Source of the DNA: Deltaproteobacteria bacterium
GTDB lineage: Bacteria; Myxococcota; Myxococcia; Myxococcales; 40CM-4-68-19
Direction of reading: 5' to 3'
Assembly: GCA_005879535.1 (NCBI GenBank)
Contig: VBKI01000071.1
Location: 1-64,000, forward strand
Length of the DNA: 64,000 nt
A program made the position numbers and the translations under genes. The notes beneath the pieces were generated by a model. The model was not told where the DNA came from and did not search any database. It saw nothing but the letters and a program-made list of their open reading frames with translations. Below, piece after piece: positions 8,833 through 17,923 of this stretch (its first letter is position 1; every line of letters starts with the position of its first letter).

Positions 8833-9156
8833 GGGCCGCGGACACTAGCCTCCGCGACCCGCTCAAACAAGGCTATGGGTGCTCCCTCCTGGGTGTGTGG
8901 CTGACTCCGCTTCTCACCGGAGCGCGGCTCGATTTCCGTCGTGGGCCCTCTGCGTCTCGAGCCGGTCGACGACGAGGCGCTTCTTCGCGCAGGCGAGAAA
9001 TGCAGTCTGACAGTCTGAAGGGCGCGGTCCTCGGACTGCGCGAGGATCAAGTACCGAATGGACGGCGGGTACTGGCCGTCGTAATCCCGCGATGAGCGGA
9101 CAGGTCGCTCCAGTGTGGATGTGGTTTTCCACTTGCTTTGATGCTGGGGGCCGAGG
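8833..9156 (-). other. Intergenic stretch, no gene seen
   Basis: 324 bases between the start of ptsI and the end of the histidine kinase gene, both on the minus strand. Open frames here have low-complexity, arginine-rich translations typical of antisense or noncoding GC-rich DNA. It must hold the ptsI promoter. I see no convincing RNA or terminator. Confidence 0.4.
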
Positions 9157-11427
9157 TCAACGCCGTGATCCGGCGTCCACCGGACGAGGGGCATCCTCGC
9201 GATTGCCCAACGGCAGAGTGAAGAAGAACGTGCTGCCCGTCCCAGTCTCGCTATCCGCCCAGATCTGGCCCCTGTGCGCGTCTACGATCCCTTTGGCGAT
9301 GGCGAGCCCCAGACCGGCGCCCAGCCGCGCGGTCTTCCTCGCTTGCCAGAAGCGCTCGAAGATATGCGGGAGCTCATCCGCTGCGATCCCGGAGCCGGTG
9401 TCGGCGACCGAGAACCGGACCTCGCGATCGGCAAGCTCGGCCCTGACGGTGATAGCGCCGCCTTCCGAGGTGAACTTGATCGAATTCCCAATGAGGTTCG
9501 AGAGAACCCGGAGGATCCGCGGTCGATCGCACCGGAGGTAGACCTCCCCGCCAGGGAGTTGTCTTTCGAGCCGAAGCCTCTTCTGCTGGGCGAGCGGCTG
9601 CATCAGATCCAAGGCTTCGGCGAGCAGCCCCCCAACCGCGCAGCGCTGCTCCTCGATCGTGAGACGCCCGGCCTCGATCCTGGCGATGTCGAGGAGATCC
9701 TCGATGAGGTGCTTCATCGCATCCGCGGATTTTCGTAGCGACTCGACCCATCTTCGGCGCTTTTCGTCAGGCGCCTCGCTCCTCGCGAGAAGCTCGGCGG
9801 TCGTGACGATCGTGGCAAGCGGGTTTTTCAGATCGTGCGATACCGCGGCGATCAATTCGTCTCGCGTGCCGGTGGCCTTCGTGGCGTGCAGGTAGAGCCG
9901 CGCGTTGTCGATGGCGAGGGCGGCGCGGTGCGCGATCTCTTCGGCGAATGCGAGATCCAAAGACGAATAGCGACGGCCGGAGGACGCTGTCGCGAAGGTG
10001 AGCACGCCGAGGTTCTGCCCACGCGCCAGAAGCGGGACGACGATCATCGACTGAAGACCGGCCGTTCGAAGCATCTCCTCGCCCTCCGGAGTATCCTGGA
10101 GATCCGAATCGGCAAGCTCGGCGAGAAGGAGCGGCTTGCCCGACTCGAGCACCTTCGCCTGGGGCGACTGCGAGCCCGGGCTGGGCGCAAGCAGCCGGAC
10201 GCGCTCGGCGAGATCGCGCAGCTTCCGATCGGCGAAGACGACCTCGAGGCGGCGGACCTCGCCGTCCTCCCCGATCTCATCGAGGAAGCAGACGTCGCCG
10301 AGAACCGGGACCGCAAGGCGAACTACCGCTGCGACCGTGACACGGTAGTCGAGCGAGGCGGCGAGGATGGCGCTCGCCTCCGCGAGAAAGCGCTGCACCC
10401 TCTCGACTTGCTTGCGCTGCGTAATGTCATGGAAGGTCGCGACGCCGGATACGATGCGCCGGTCCGGCGCCTCGATGGGAGCCGAGGAGACGAGCATGGT
10501 GCCGCGCGTTCCGTCGCTGCGGAGATACTCGATTTCCTCCTCCGTCACGATCTCGCCCCTTGCGATGGACCGGACGAGCGGCCATTCCTCGGGCTCATAC
10601 GCCCGGCCATCCTCCGGGTGAAACCCCCGGTACTCGCGGTATTCGGCGGTCCCGGCGCCCAGCGCTATCGGGCGTTCCCAGATCTGCTCCGCCTGCTTGT
10701 TGGCGAGGAGCAGCTCTCCGCCAGGAGCTTCACCGATGATGACGCCAGCGGGCATCCGATCCAGCACCGTCTTGAGCCAGCTGCGCTCGGCCTCGGTATG
10801 AGCCTCGCGCACCTCTGCCGCCGCGCGTCTTGCCTCGGCCTTCGCTTGCTTCGCCTCGATGGCCGCCTGCCGATCGAGCGCGACGGCGAGCTGGTTGACA
10901 ACGGCGTTGACGAAAACGAGATCGAGCTCGTCCAGGCGCGGCGCCGTTTCGAACTGAAGAGCGCCGAAGATCGGGCGGTGGTCGACGACGAGTGGAAGCA
11001 AGACGAAGCTCGTCGCGTCCTCCGCCTCGAGCCGCACGTCGTCGCGGAGCGGACCGGGAAGCGTTCGAGCCGCGACAGCGTCCAGGTCAACGCCGGAACG
11101 TACGAGGTAGGAGTACGAGCCGCGCGCACGGGCTTTGGCCGCCCGCAGCCTCTCCTCGCTCTCGGCGTCCGCCTTCCAGACGATGGTCCGCGAAGGGCCG
11201 GCACTCTCCAGGATGAAGATCACGCTGCGCAGGGGAAGCGCTTGCCCCACGATGCCGACGATCGCCGTGATCGTCTCCTCGACGTTTTCGAAGGACGTGA
11301 GCAGCTTGCTGATCTCGTAGAGCTGGCGGAGGCGAAGATACGCCCGCGCCTGCGCTTCCGGTCCTGGGGCCGCCGGTCCTTCCCCGGCTTCCGGACCCCT
11401 GCTCTCCTTTCGACGCTCGGCGCTCAT
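9157..11427 (-). CDS. GAF-PAS-GAF sensor histidine kinase
   Basis: 756 residues. Predicted order: GAF domain about 25-185, coiled linker, PAS domain about 205-335, a second GAF about 345-515, then HisKA and HATPase_c. The phospho-acceptor helix reads AAVSHDLKNPLATI, the N box NLIGNSIKF, G1 VADTGSGIA and G2 GAGLGLAIAKG. There is no membrane segment, so it is a cytoplasmic sensor; no response regulator follows. The ATG at 11427 overlaps the stop of the KaiC-like gene (ATGA) and has GGAGGGG before it, so I prefer it to the start 12 bases upstream. The coupling suggests it works with the KaiC-like proteins. Confidence 0.9.
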   Translation of the reverse strand: MSAERRKESRGPEAGEGPAAPGPEAQARAYLRLRQLYEISKLLTSFENVEETITAIVGIVGQALPLRSVIFILESAGPSRTIVWKADAESEERLRAAKARARGSYSYLVRSGVDLDAVAARTLPGPLRDDVRLEAEDATSFVLLPLVVDHRPIFGALQFETAPRLDELDLVFVNAVVNQLAVALDRQAAIEAKQAKAEARRAAAEVREAHTEAERSWLKTVLDRMPAGVIIGEAPGGELLLANKQAEQIWERPIALGAGTAEYREYRGFHPEDGRAYEPEEWPLVRSIARGEIVTEEEIEYLRSDGTRGTMLVSSAPIEAPDRRIVSGVATFHDITQRKQVERVQRFLAEASAILAASLDYRVTVAAVVRLAVPVLGDVCFLDEIGEDGEVRRLEVVFADRKLRDLAERVRLLAPSPGSQSPQAKVLESGKPLLLAELADSDLQDTPEGEEMLRTAGLQSMIVVPLLARGQNLGVLTFATASSGRRYSSLDLAFAEEIAHRAALAIDNARLYLHATKATGTRDELIAAVSHDLKNPLATIVTTAELLARSEAPDEKRRRWVESLRKSADAMKHLIEDLLDIARIEAGRLTIEEQRCAVGGLLAEALDLMQPLAQQKRLRLERQLPGGEVYLRCDRPRILRVLSNLIGNSIKFTSEGGAITVRAELADREVRFSVADTGSGIAADELPHIFERFWQARKTARLGAGLGLAIAKGIVDAHRGQIWADSETGTGSTFFFTLPLGNREDAPRPVDAGSRR

Positions 11428-12170
11428 CGGCCCCTCCACGTGCTCCTGCCGCGGTCGACCTTCGCCCGCGTAGGGGTGGCTTCGTCGATGCGCTCCGCGA
11501 TCCGAATCCCGCCTTTTGCGATGTCGAAGTAGAAGGTTCCCCGGTCGTGGAGGCTGCCCCGCGTCTTCACCACCGCGAGGGTCGGACGAATCGCCCCCGG
11601 CACCTGCGCGTACCGGAGCATGATGATGTTGTCAGCGACCGGAGAGAAGCCGCCATCGGTGATGGAGTCGGTAGCGTACATCGCCTGCGACTCGAGCGTG
11701 AGGAGGCTCGTCACGTCGAGCGCCTTGAACTGGGCGGCGAGGCCGTAGAGGAGTTGCCGCAACTCTTCGGAAGACAAGCCCTCCGTCACGACATGGCTCG
11801 CGCTGTCGAGGACCAGCCTCCGCGCTCTGCGCGCCCCGATCTTGTCGGTCAGGATGGCGAGGAATTGGTTCGCGCGGACGTGCGCCCTGGAGAGAAAGAC
11901 AATCTCCGCGAGACCCTTCTCGACAGCCTCGCCCAAAGGCAGCGCGAGCGCCTCAGCAGTCTTGAGGATCTGAGCGGGCCCCTCCTCGAGGGCCACGTAC
12001 AGCCCCGGCTCCTTGCGCTTTGCGCCCTCGAGAATGAACTGCACCCCGAGCGTCGTCTTTCCGATGCCGGCGCTTCCCGACACCAGCGTGACGCTCCGTT
12101 CGAGCAGCCCTCCGCCGAGCAGCTCGTCGAGGCCAGGAACTCCGGAGGAAGACCGACGCGAAGTCTCCAT
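11424..12170 (-). CDS. KaiC-like RecA-fold ATPase (probable third domain of a broken larger gene)
   Basis: 248 residues forming one KaiC/RadA-type ATPase domain: Walker A GSAGIGKTT, a Walker B-like RRLVLDSAS and the C-terminal VKTRGSLHDRGTFYFDI typical of KaiC domains. The ATG at 12170 has no good ribosome binding site. Reading upstream in the same frame gives HLDHSKGRHNLIIGPGGINI and then FPRYPAEP, which looks like the C-terminal end of a KaiC domain plus a linker. So this frame probably continued from the preceding gene before a frameshift (see findings). As it stands it may be translated only by coupling or not at all. It overlaps the histidine kinase start by 4 bases. Confidence 0.75.
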   Translation of the reverse strand: METSRRSSSGVPGLDELLGGGLLERSVTLVSGSAGIGKTTLGVQFILEGAKRKEPGLYVALEEGPAQILKTAEALALPLGEAVEKGLAEIVFLSRAHVRANQFLAILTDKIGARRARRLVLDSASHVVTEGLSSEELRQLLYGLAAQFKALDVTSLLTLESQAMYATDSITDGGFSPVADNIIMLRYAQVPGAIRPTLAVVKTRGSLHDRGTFYFDIAKGGIRIAERIDEATPTRAKVDRGRSTWRGR

Positions 12171-12244
12171 CGCAGCCGGAGGCTTCTCGGCCGCGGGCTC
12201 CGCGGGGTAGCGGGGAAAGATATTGATCCCGCCCGGTCCGATGA

Positions 12245-13543
12245 TCAGGTTGTGCCGGCCCTTGGAGTGGTCGAGGTGAGCAGGATGACGCCGTCGACCA
12301 CCGTCTCCTCCACACCGAAGCGGCTGAGCTGCGAGGAGCCGTAGGGGATGTCGGTAGCGAAGAAGCCGACCGCGGCAGCGTTCTGGACGATGGTCGCGAG
12401 CTGGAAGGTTTTCTCGCGGCTGATCTGAGGATCCTTGATCTTGTGCAGGAAGACCGAGAGCGAGTCGAGGACGACGCGTCTCGCTCCCAGCTCCTGCACC
12501 CGCTCGCGCATCATGAGGAGGTGCGCCTCCACCATGATGTCAGGCTGGGGGATGAAGACGATCTCGACCATCCCGCGATCGATCTCCGCGTCGAGGTCCC
12601 AGCCGAGCCCCCGGCCGATGGCGCGCAGCCGTTCCTCGGTCTCCTCGAAGGAGAAGACGATTCCCTTCTCGCCCGCCTGGGCGCCGCGGTAGATGAATTC
12701 GAGTCCGAGAACCGTCTTGCCGGTCCCGGCCACGCCCGCGATGAGCAGGGAGGAGCCGAGCGGGATGCCATCACCGAGAAGGTCGTCCAGCCTGGACATG
12801 CCCGTCTTGAGGCGCTTCGTATCGGCCGTGTTCCGGTCCTCGCGGTGGATGGTGACGCGCGGAGCGAAGACCTCGATGCCGTTGGAGGTGATGACGAACG
12901 AGTGCTCGTCGCGGCTATGGTTGGTCCCGCGCATCTTGGAGATCTGGATGAAGCGCTGCTGCTCGCCGGACTGCTCGCGCTGGTGGAGCGTCAGCATGCC
13001 GTCGACGACGGAAAAGAGCGGGTTCGTTTCGATGTCCCTCGGAGCATACTCGCCGAGGAGCAGGGCCGTGGTCTCCCACGCCATCAGATTCACGGCGATC
13101 TCATAGCTGAACTTCCGCAGCTGTTCGTGCGACTTCGCCAGGTCATCGAACGCCTTGAAGCTGTCGATCACGACGATGGCGGGCTTCACTTTCTTGACGT
13201 GCTCCATGATCAGCGTGGAGGCTGGTTCGAGCCCCTCGGCCCGCAGGATGACGCCCAGGTCGACGAACTGGATGCCCGCCTCGATCTTCCTCGCGTCGAA
13301 GAACTGGAACTGGGTCAGGTAGCGCAGGGTCTTGGCGGTCGGCTCCGAGAGCGTGTTGAAATAGAGCACGCGCGTCTCGGGCGAGGCGTTGTGGAAGCAG
13401 ATCTGCTGGGCGAGGATCGTCTTGCCCGCGCCCGGCGGCCCGCCGACGACGGCGACCGTTCCCTTCGGTAGCCCACCGAGGAAGAGCGCGTCGAGGTTCC
13501 GCACGCCGGTCTTGACGCGCGCAACGTCACTGTTTTCATTCAT
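12245..13543 (-). CDS. Tandem KaiC-like ATPase, C-terminus apparently truncated by frameshift
   Basis: 432 residues with two KaiC-type ATPase domains: Walker A motifs GGPPGAGKTI (about 32-41) and AGVAGTGKTV in the second half, with VVIDSF and RRVVLDSLSVF as Walker B strands. KaiC-family proteins act as ATP-driven oligomeric switches in signalling. The second domain stops early: after VVDGVILLTS the reading frame runs into TTPRAGTT and a stop, whereas the expected KaiC ending (KGRHNLIIGPGGINIFPRY) follows in another frame. The gene start overlaps the stop of the upstream gene by 4 bases. No kaiA or kaiB is nearby. Confidence 0.85.
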   Translation of the reverse strand: MNENSDVARVKTGVRNLDALFLGGLPKGTVAVVGGPPGAGKTILAQQICFHNASPETRVLYFNTLSEPTAKTLRYLTQFQFFDARKIEAGIQFVDLGVILRAEGLEPASTLIMEHVKKVKPAIVVIDSFKAFDDLAKSHEQLRKFSYEIAVNLMAWETTALLLGEYAPRDIETNPLFSVVDGMLTLHQREQSGEQQRFIQISKMRGTNHSRDEHSFVITSNGIEVFAPRVTIHREDRNTADTKRLKTGMSRLDDLLGDGIPLGSSLLIAGVAGTGKTVLGLEFIYRGAQAGEKGIVFSFEETEERLRAIGRGLGWDLDAEIDRGMVEIVFIPQPDIMVEAHLLMMRERVQELGARRVVLDSLSVFLHKIKDPQISREKTFQLATIVQNAAAVGFFATDIPYGSSQLSRFGVEETVVDGVILLTSTTPRAGTT

Positions 13544-14013
13544 GACTTTGCTTCCTCGCCGTGGACTGCATCCTTCGCCGCGACCTTCGCGAGCTCCGCG
13601 TGAAGCGCGGGGGTGAGGACTTCGGCGGTCAGGTTGCCCAGGACTGTCAGGAACTCCACCAGGATGAAACGGATCCCCTCCCCGAGCTGATCGCGGTGCA
13701 AGCTGCCGGCGCCTTGGCGGAACTTGTCGCTGCGGAGACCGGTTGCGTCCACCTCGAGCGGTGAGAGTAACGGGAACCGCTCGGCGGCAGTGTAAAGCAC
13801 GCGATCGAGGATGGCCTTGAGCGTGACGTCACCGAGCGTAACGCGGGCGCGCCGCCACATCGCGCCGAAAGCGCTCTCGAAAGCGTCGAAGAGCCGTTCG
13901 GGCGGAGCCTCCTTGGCGGCCCGCTCCATCCAGGCGTCCACGCGCGCGCGGTGATTGTTCCCGTCAAGCACCGAGGTTCCCGTCGAGGACGCGTGCTGGT
14001 CGGAGTGCAACAT
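13540..14013 (-). CDS. Protein of unknown function, first gene of the KaiC-histidine kinase operon
   Basis: 157 residues from the ATG at 14013; the frame is open upstream but the extra translation is cysteine- and arginine-rich and not protein-like. The body is helical (MERAAKEAPPERLFDAFESA, later ERFPLLSPLEVDATG), without signal peptide, membrane segment or recognised motif. The ATGA overlap with the tandem KaiC gene ties it to that system. It could be a regulator or adaptor of the KaiC proteins. No clear ribosome binding site is seen, so the start is uncertain. Confidence 0.6.
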   Translation of the reverse strand: MLHSDQHASSTGTSVLDGNNHRARVDAWMERAAKEAPPERLFDAFESAFGAMWRRARVTLGDVTLKAILDRVLYTAAERFPLLSPLEVDATGLRSDKFRQGAGSLHRDQLGEGIRFILVEFLTVLGNLTAEVLTPALHAELAKVAAKDAVHGEEAKS

Positions 14014-14380
14014 AATGTGGATGATTAGATGCCGCACGACCCGCAGCGCTGCTGCGCGTCCGATGGCAGGACTAGAACACCTGGCGCAGCACGAGCGTGG
14101 AGGCGAGGTCCGTTCGTCCCCTCGCCAGCCGCAAGTGCCAGCAGGCGCCGCCACGCGCCAAGCAGAACCTCGACCGTACAGAGCACTGGGTCGTCTCTGC
14201 GGGGCACAACCGAGCTTTCGGCGCGCCCAATTAGAGCACTCAATCGTACGCGACAGAAATACAGAAATGTCGAGCGCAGTTCCGGACAGTCGGATCGCCG
14301 GCGAGCCTTCACTTCACGACGTGATGTCACCCGCCGACTTCAGGCTCCCCGGCTTCAATCCAACCAGCGTCAAAATGTGA
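14014..14380 (-). other. Intergenic stretch, no gene seen
   Basis: 367 bases between the start of the KaiC operon and the end of the hsp20 gene. A minus-strand frame at 14025-14330 is open but its translation (arginine- and cysteine-rich) resembles no protein and it has no ribosome binding site. The promoter of the KaiC operon should lie here. The stretch is visibly more AT-rich around 14220-14280. Confidence 0.4.
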
Positions 14381-14866
14381 TCAAGCGATGGGCATCGCTC
14401 TACCCATCCCCTGCTCACCGGGACTCGAGTCGGTCTGCACCTTGATCTGCCGCGGCTTCGTCTCCGCCTTCTTGGGAAGGAAGATGCGCAGCACGCCATC
14501 GCGGCTCTGCGCGGTGACGTTCCCCATCTCCACTGTCGAGGGCAGCGTGAAGCTGCGGCTGAAGCTGCCGTAGGACCGCTCGACACGGTGATACCGCTCT
14601 TGCTTGTCGGCGTTCTCGAGCTTGCGCTCGCCGCGCAGGTTCAGCGCGTTACCCTCGAGCTGGATGTCGACATCGTTGGCATCGACCTCCGGCAACTCGA
14701 CCTTCAGCATGATGCCGTCGTTGTCCTCGAAAACGTCGACGAGCGGCGACCAGCCGCCGCCTGTGCCCTGGGTTTCTTCGTAAGGCTGCTCGAAGTGCTG
14801 GTGGAAGAGCTGGTGCCGCATCTGCTGCATCGCTTCACGAAGCGGGTCGTACCTCACGATGAACAT
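14381..14866 (-). CDS. Small heat shock protein, Hsp20/alpha-crystallin family
   Basis: 161 residues from an ATG preceded by GGGGAGGATTCAA. It is an ATP-independent holdase chaperone. The alpha-crystallin domain occupies about residues 48-140, with the hallmark strand DGVLRIFLPKK (A-x-x-x-n-G-v-L type) near the C-terminus and VDVFEDNDGIMLKVELP at its start. The glutamine/histidine-rich N-terminal arm (MQQMRHQLFHQHFEQ) is the usual variable oligomerisation part. It is a single gene. I see no CIRCE element upstream. Confidence 0.92.
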   Translation of the reverse strand: MFIVRYDPLREAMQQMRHQLFHQHFEQPYEETQGTGGGWSPLVDVFEDNDGIMLKVELPEVDANDVDIQLEGNALNLRGERKLENADKQERYHRVERSYGSFSRSFTLPSTVEMGNVTAQSRDGVLRIFLPKKAETKPRQIKVQTDSSPGEQGMGRAMPIA

Positions 14867-15054
14867 TTGAATCCTCCCCGCTGAACGGGCGCCTCGATCG
14901 GCGCGGGGGAGGCCATCGACTGATCCACGACCTCCAGCCACGCCAACGTAACCACAAGGAAGGGCTCGTCAAGCACGCGACGAGGGGGAGTCGAAGTCCG
15001 TGCTGATCCCGGCAATAAAAGTTCGGCGCCCGCGAACTCCGGTAGAACGGCGCA

Positions 15055-16122
15055 ATGGCCACCTCCGGACCGGCTCGCCCCGCCTCGCAGGTCACGCTCA
15101 AGACCGTCTTCACCGTCTGCTTCGGCGTCCTGGCCGTCACGGCCCTGGTCTTCTTCCTGCTGAGAACGCAGGTCTCGGTCACCCTCTCGCTCGGAGCGGG
15201 CATGTTGGCCGTGGCCATGAACCACGCGGCCGAAGCGCTGACCCGGCGTGGCCTGCCGCGCAAGGTCGCCGTACCCGCCGTCGTAGTCACGCTGCTCGCG
15301 CTGAGCGCCGGCTTGAGCGTCATGCTGATTCCGCCCGTGGCGAGTCAGGCCAAAGCGTTGTTCGCCGCGGCGCCCATGCTCTGGCAGAAGATCCAGCAGA
15401 CGCGGCTGTTCCTCGCCTTGGACGCGCACTTCGATCTCGCCGAGCAGTTCCGCCAGGCAGTGCCGACGGCGGCGGGCGCCGTGGCCCCCGTGCTCACGGC
15501 CATCGGCAGCCTCCTCAGCGCGATGGCGGGCCTGGTGACCCTGCTGCTGCTGGCCATCTTCATGCTGCTCTTCGGCCGCGGCCTGGTCGTCGCGACGCTC
15601 GCCGAGGCTTCGCCACCGAACCGGCGGCGCTACGAGCGCGTCGTCGAGAAGGTCTACGGCTCTGTCGGCGGCTACGTCGGGGGGCTGATCGGGATCTGCT
15701 CGATCAACGCGACTTTGACGACGATCTTCCTGGCCATCACGGGCATGCCGTTCTTTCTCCCGCTTGGAATCATGAGCGGTGCGTCCAGCGCCATCCCCTA
15801 CGCCGGTCCGCTGGTCGCAGGCAGCTCCATCACCCTGCTCGCTCTGATCACCGGCGGGCCGCTGAAGGCGGTCGCCACCGGCATCTATTTCATTGTCTAC
15901 GGGCAGCTCGAAGGCAGCCTGTTCAGCCCCCTCATCTTCCGCCACACGGTGCACGTCAACCCTCTCATCACCACGCTGGCCATCCTGTTCATGGCGGAGT
16001 TCATGGGGCTCCCGGGTGCCATCATCGCGGTCCCGGCGGCGGCGACGGCGCAGATCGTGATTCGGGAGATCCTGTCGCTGCGCAAGGAGCGGGACGACGA
16101 TCTGCGACGCGAGCCCGCATGA
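15055..16122 (+). CDS. AI-2E family transporter (permease)
   Basis: 355 residues with about eight hydrophobic segments in the AI-2E/UPF0118 arrangement: two N-terminal helices, a charged central loop (about 100-150) and a C-terminal membrane block. The conserved region SSAIPYAGPLVAG followed by the YGQLEGSLFSPLIFRH segment and the MGLPGAIIAVPAAA stretch mark the family. Members export a range of small molecules or act as Na+/H+ antiporters; the substrate here is unknown. It lies alone, divergent from hsp20 and convergent with the DoxX gene. Confidence 0.87.
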   Translation: MATSGPARPASQVTLKTVFTVCFGVLAVTALVFFLLRTQVSVTLSLGAGMLAVAMNHAAEALTRRGLPRKVAVPAVVVTLLALSAGLSVMLIPPVASQAKALFAAAPMLWQKIQQTRLFLALDAHFDLAEQFRQAVPTAAGAVAPVLTAIGSLLSAMAGLVTLLLLAIFMLLFGRGLVVATLAEASPPNRRRYERVVEKVYGSVGGYVGGLIGICSINATLTTIFLAITGMPFFLPLGIMSGASSAIPYAGPLVAGSSITLLALITGGPLKAVATGIYFIVYGQLEGSLFSPLIFRHTVHVNPLITTLAILFMAEFMGLPGAIIAVPAAATAQIVIREILSLRKERDDDLRREPA

Positions 16123-16172
16123 AGGCGGACCCTGCGCGCAGAAAAGCCAACTCAGGCCACGCTGTAAACTCC

Positions 16173-16613
16173 TTATTGTGCGGCCCGCGTGACCGCGACC
16201 GGTTCGCCGCGCGTGGATCCTCGGCTGCTGTCGACGCTGAAGGCGCCTGCTCCTCTTCCAAGAACGATCAATAGCCCGCCGCCGATGCCGAGGTTCTTGA
16301 GGAAGTTGACCATCTCCATCTGCTGCTGCGCAGCAGGGACTGCCCAGAAGTTGTGGAACACAAGCGTCACTGGCACGAGGAAGACGAGCAGCGCGAGCGC
16401 ACCCCAGCGGGCCCTGAACCCCACGACGATGGAGACGGCCCCGAGCAACTCGAGGGCGGTGGCGATCGCGAGCAGAATCTCCGGAACGCCCTTGCTGGCC
16501 GCGTACGCGACGGTTCCGCGCCAGGCCGCGAGCTTTCCGAGTCCGCTGACGACGAAGATCGTTCCGAGCGCAACGCGACCGACGACCTGCGCCCACTTCG
16601 AGATGACATCCAT
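16173..16613 (-). CDS. DoxX family membrane protein
   Basis: 146 residues from the ATG at 16613, preceded by ACGGAGGAGCAC. Four predicted membrane helices and the family signature near the N-terminus, RVALGTIFVVSGLGKLAAW, identify it as DoxX. The family covers quinone-linked subunits and proteins of unclear role in oxidative stress. It stands alone here; the C-terminal 25 residues are hydrophilic and variable. Confidence 0.85.
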   Translation of the reverse strand: MDVISKWAQVVGRVALGTIFVVSGLGKLAAWRGTVAYAASKGVPEILLAIATALELLGAVSIVVGFRARWGALALLVFLVPVTLVFHNFWAVPAAQQQMEMVNFLKNLGIGGGLLIVLGRGAGAFSVDSSRGSTRGEPVAVTRAAQ

Positions 16614-16879
16614 GTGCTCCTCCGTTCTACACACCCCATAGCCGGTCGAGGCACCCGCCGCAGCATCAGCACGAGAAATTCGTGCAAGCTTTGGAAGCCT
16701 GGGTCAGCGCAGGCATGCCCTGCCCGCACGGTGGATGAAGGACGCTGCGAGCGGCGCCTTTTCGAGGCAACGCTCGACCACTCCGTCGCGCATCCGGCTC
16801 CCAAGGCGCACATGTCTGGGACGAAAATGTCGCTCAGGAAAAATTGCGCAGTGCGGCATGCCTAACTACGTTCGGCGCC

Positions 16880-17911
16880 ATGGCGGACTTCAAGTCAGGC
16901 CCGCGCGCGCACCTGGACGAGTGGGTCGCGCCCGACATCGCCGACGAGCTGGGATTTCTGCGCGCCGGCAAGATCCTCGAGTGGATGGACGTCGTCGGCG
17001 TTCTGGCGGCGACGCGCCACTGCCGGCGCCCGGTTGTCACTGCCTCCGTCGATGCAATGGAACTGCGGCACCCGATCAAGATCGGCGAGCGGGTCACGAT
17101 GACCGCCGAGGTGGCCTACACCTCTCCCCGGAGCATCGGCGTTTGTGTCGCGATGACGCACGGCCTTCCCACCGCAGGCACCGCGCGAGAATCGGTCGCA
17201 GGCTACATGACCTTCGTCGCTCTCGACGACGCGGGAAAACCAGGTCCCGTGCCGCAGCTGCATCCAGAGACCCTGGAGGAGATCACGCGCTTCGACGAGG
17301 GCCGGCTGCGCCGTGAGTTCCGCGACAAGCTGGCGAGCGGGCAGTTGCGCGGTCCGCCGGGCGGAGGCGGCTCCGCGGACAACACGCTGCTCATCCGCGA
17401 GTTCCTCAAGCTCCTTCCCGCGTTTCGCCTGCCATGGGAGCGCGCGGAAAAGCCGCGGCAGCGGCATCTCTCGTACGTCCACAAGATCGAGCCCATCCGC
17501 TCCAGCCGCCTCAACTTCCACGGCACGCTCTACGGCGGCACATTGATGCGCTGGATCGAAACGAGCGCGAATCTGTCTGCACGGGCGTGGCTCCGCGGCG
17601 AGCCGGTCCGGTTGGCCGGACTGCACGGCCTGAACTTCATCCGGCCAGTGACCCGGCACGTGTTCGTGCACATCCGCTCCGTGGTCGCGCACGCGACGCC
17701 GGAATCGATGACTGTGCTGGTGAACGTCCATGCGGAAAATCCGCTCTCTGACGGCCAGGAGGAAACGCTGCGCGCATTCCTGACCTACGCCCCGGCCCGC
17801 GAGGGATTCCGCGTCTCGCCCCTGCAATGCGAGGGCGAGGAAGAGCGAGCGCTGTTCGAGGAAGTGGAGCACCGGCTGGCGCTGCACCGGAGCCTCGCAT
17901 CCGTCGCGTAG
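16880..17911 (+). CDS. Tandem hot-dog acyl-CoA thioesterase
   Basis: 343 residues containing two hot-dog domains, about 15-130 and 195-330. The first has LRAGKILEWMDVVGVLAA, the second NFHGTLYGGTLMRWIETSAN, both variants of the N-x-x-G-x-(L/T)-x-G-G-x-(L)-x-W-(M/I)-(D/E) pattern of YciA/ACOT7-like thioesterases that hydrolyse acyl-CoA. In the first domain the pattern is degenerate. Acidic WMD and WIE carry the likely catalytic acids. A TTG at 16844 with AGGA upstream is an alternative start that would add 12 residues. The gene stands alone. Confidence 0.82.
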   Translation: MADFKSGPRAHLDEWVAPDIADELGFLRAGKILEWMDVVGVLAATRHCRRPVVTASVDAMELRHPIKIGERVTMTAEVAYTSPRSIGVCVAMTHGLPTAGTARESVAGYMTFVALDDAGKPGPVPQLHPETLEEITRFDEGRLRREFRDKLASGQLRGPPGGGGSADNTLLIREFLKLLPAFRLPWERAEKPRQRHLSYVHKIEPIRSSRLNFHGTLYGGTLMRWIETSANLSARAWLRGEPVRLAGLHGLNFIRPVTRHVFVHIRSVVAHATPESMTVLVNVHAENPLSDGQEETLRAFLTYAPAREGFRVSPLQCEGEEERALFEEVEHRLALHRSLASVA

Positions 17912-17923
17912 AATGCATCGGGC

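Noticed and set aside
14854-16596. 580-codon minus-strand open frame across the AI-2E transporter and neighbouring genes
   Set aside because: Extremely rich in Arg, Gln, Asp and His and antisense to well-supported genes on both sides; no ribosome binding site.
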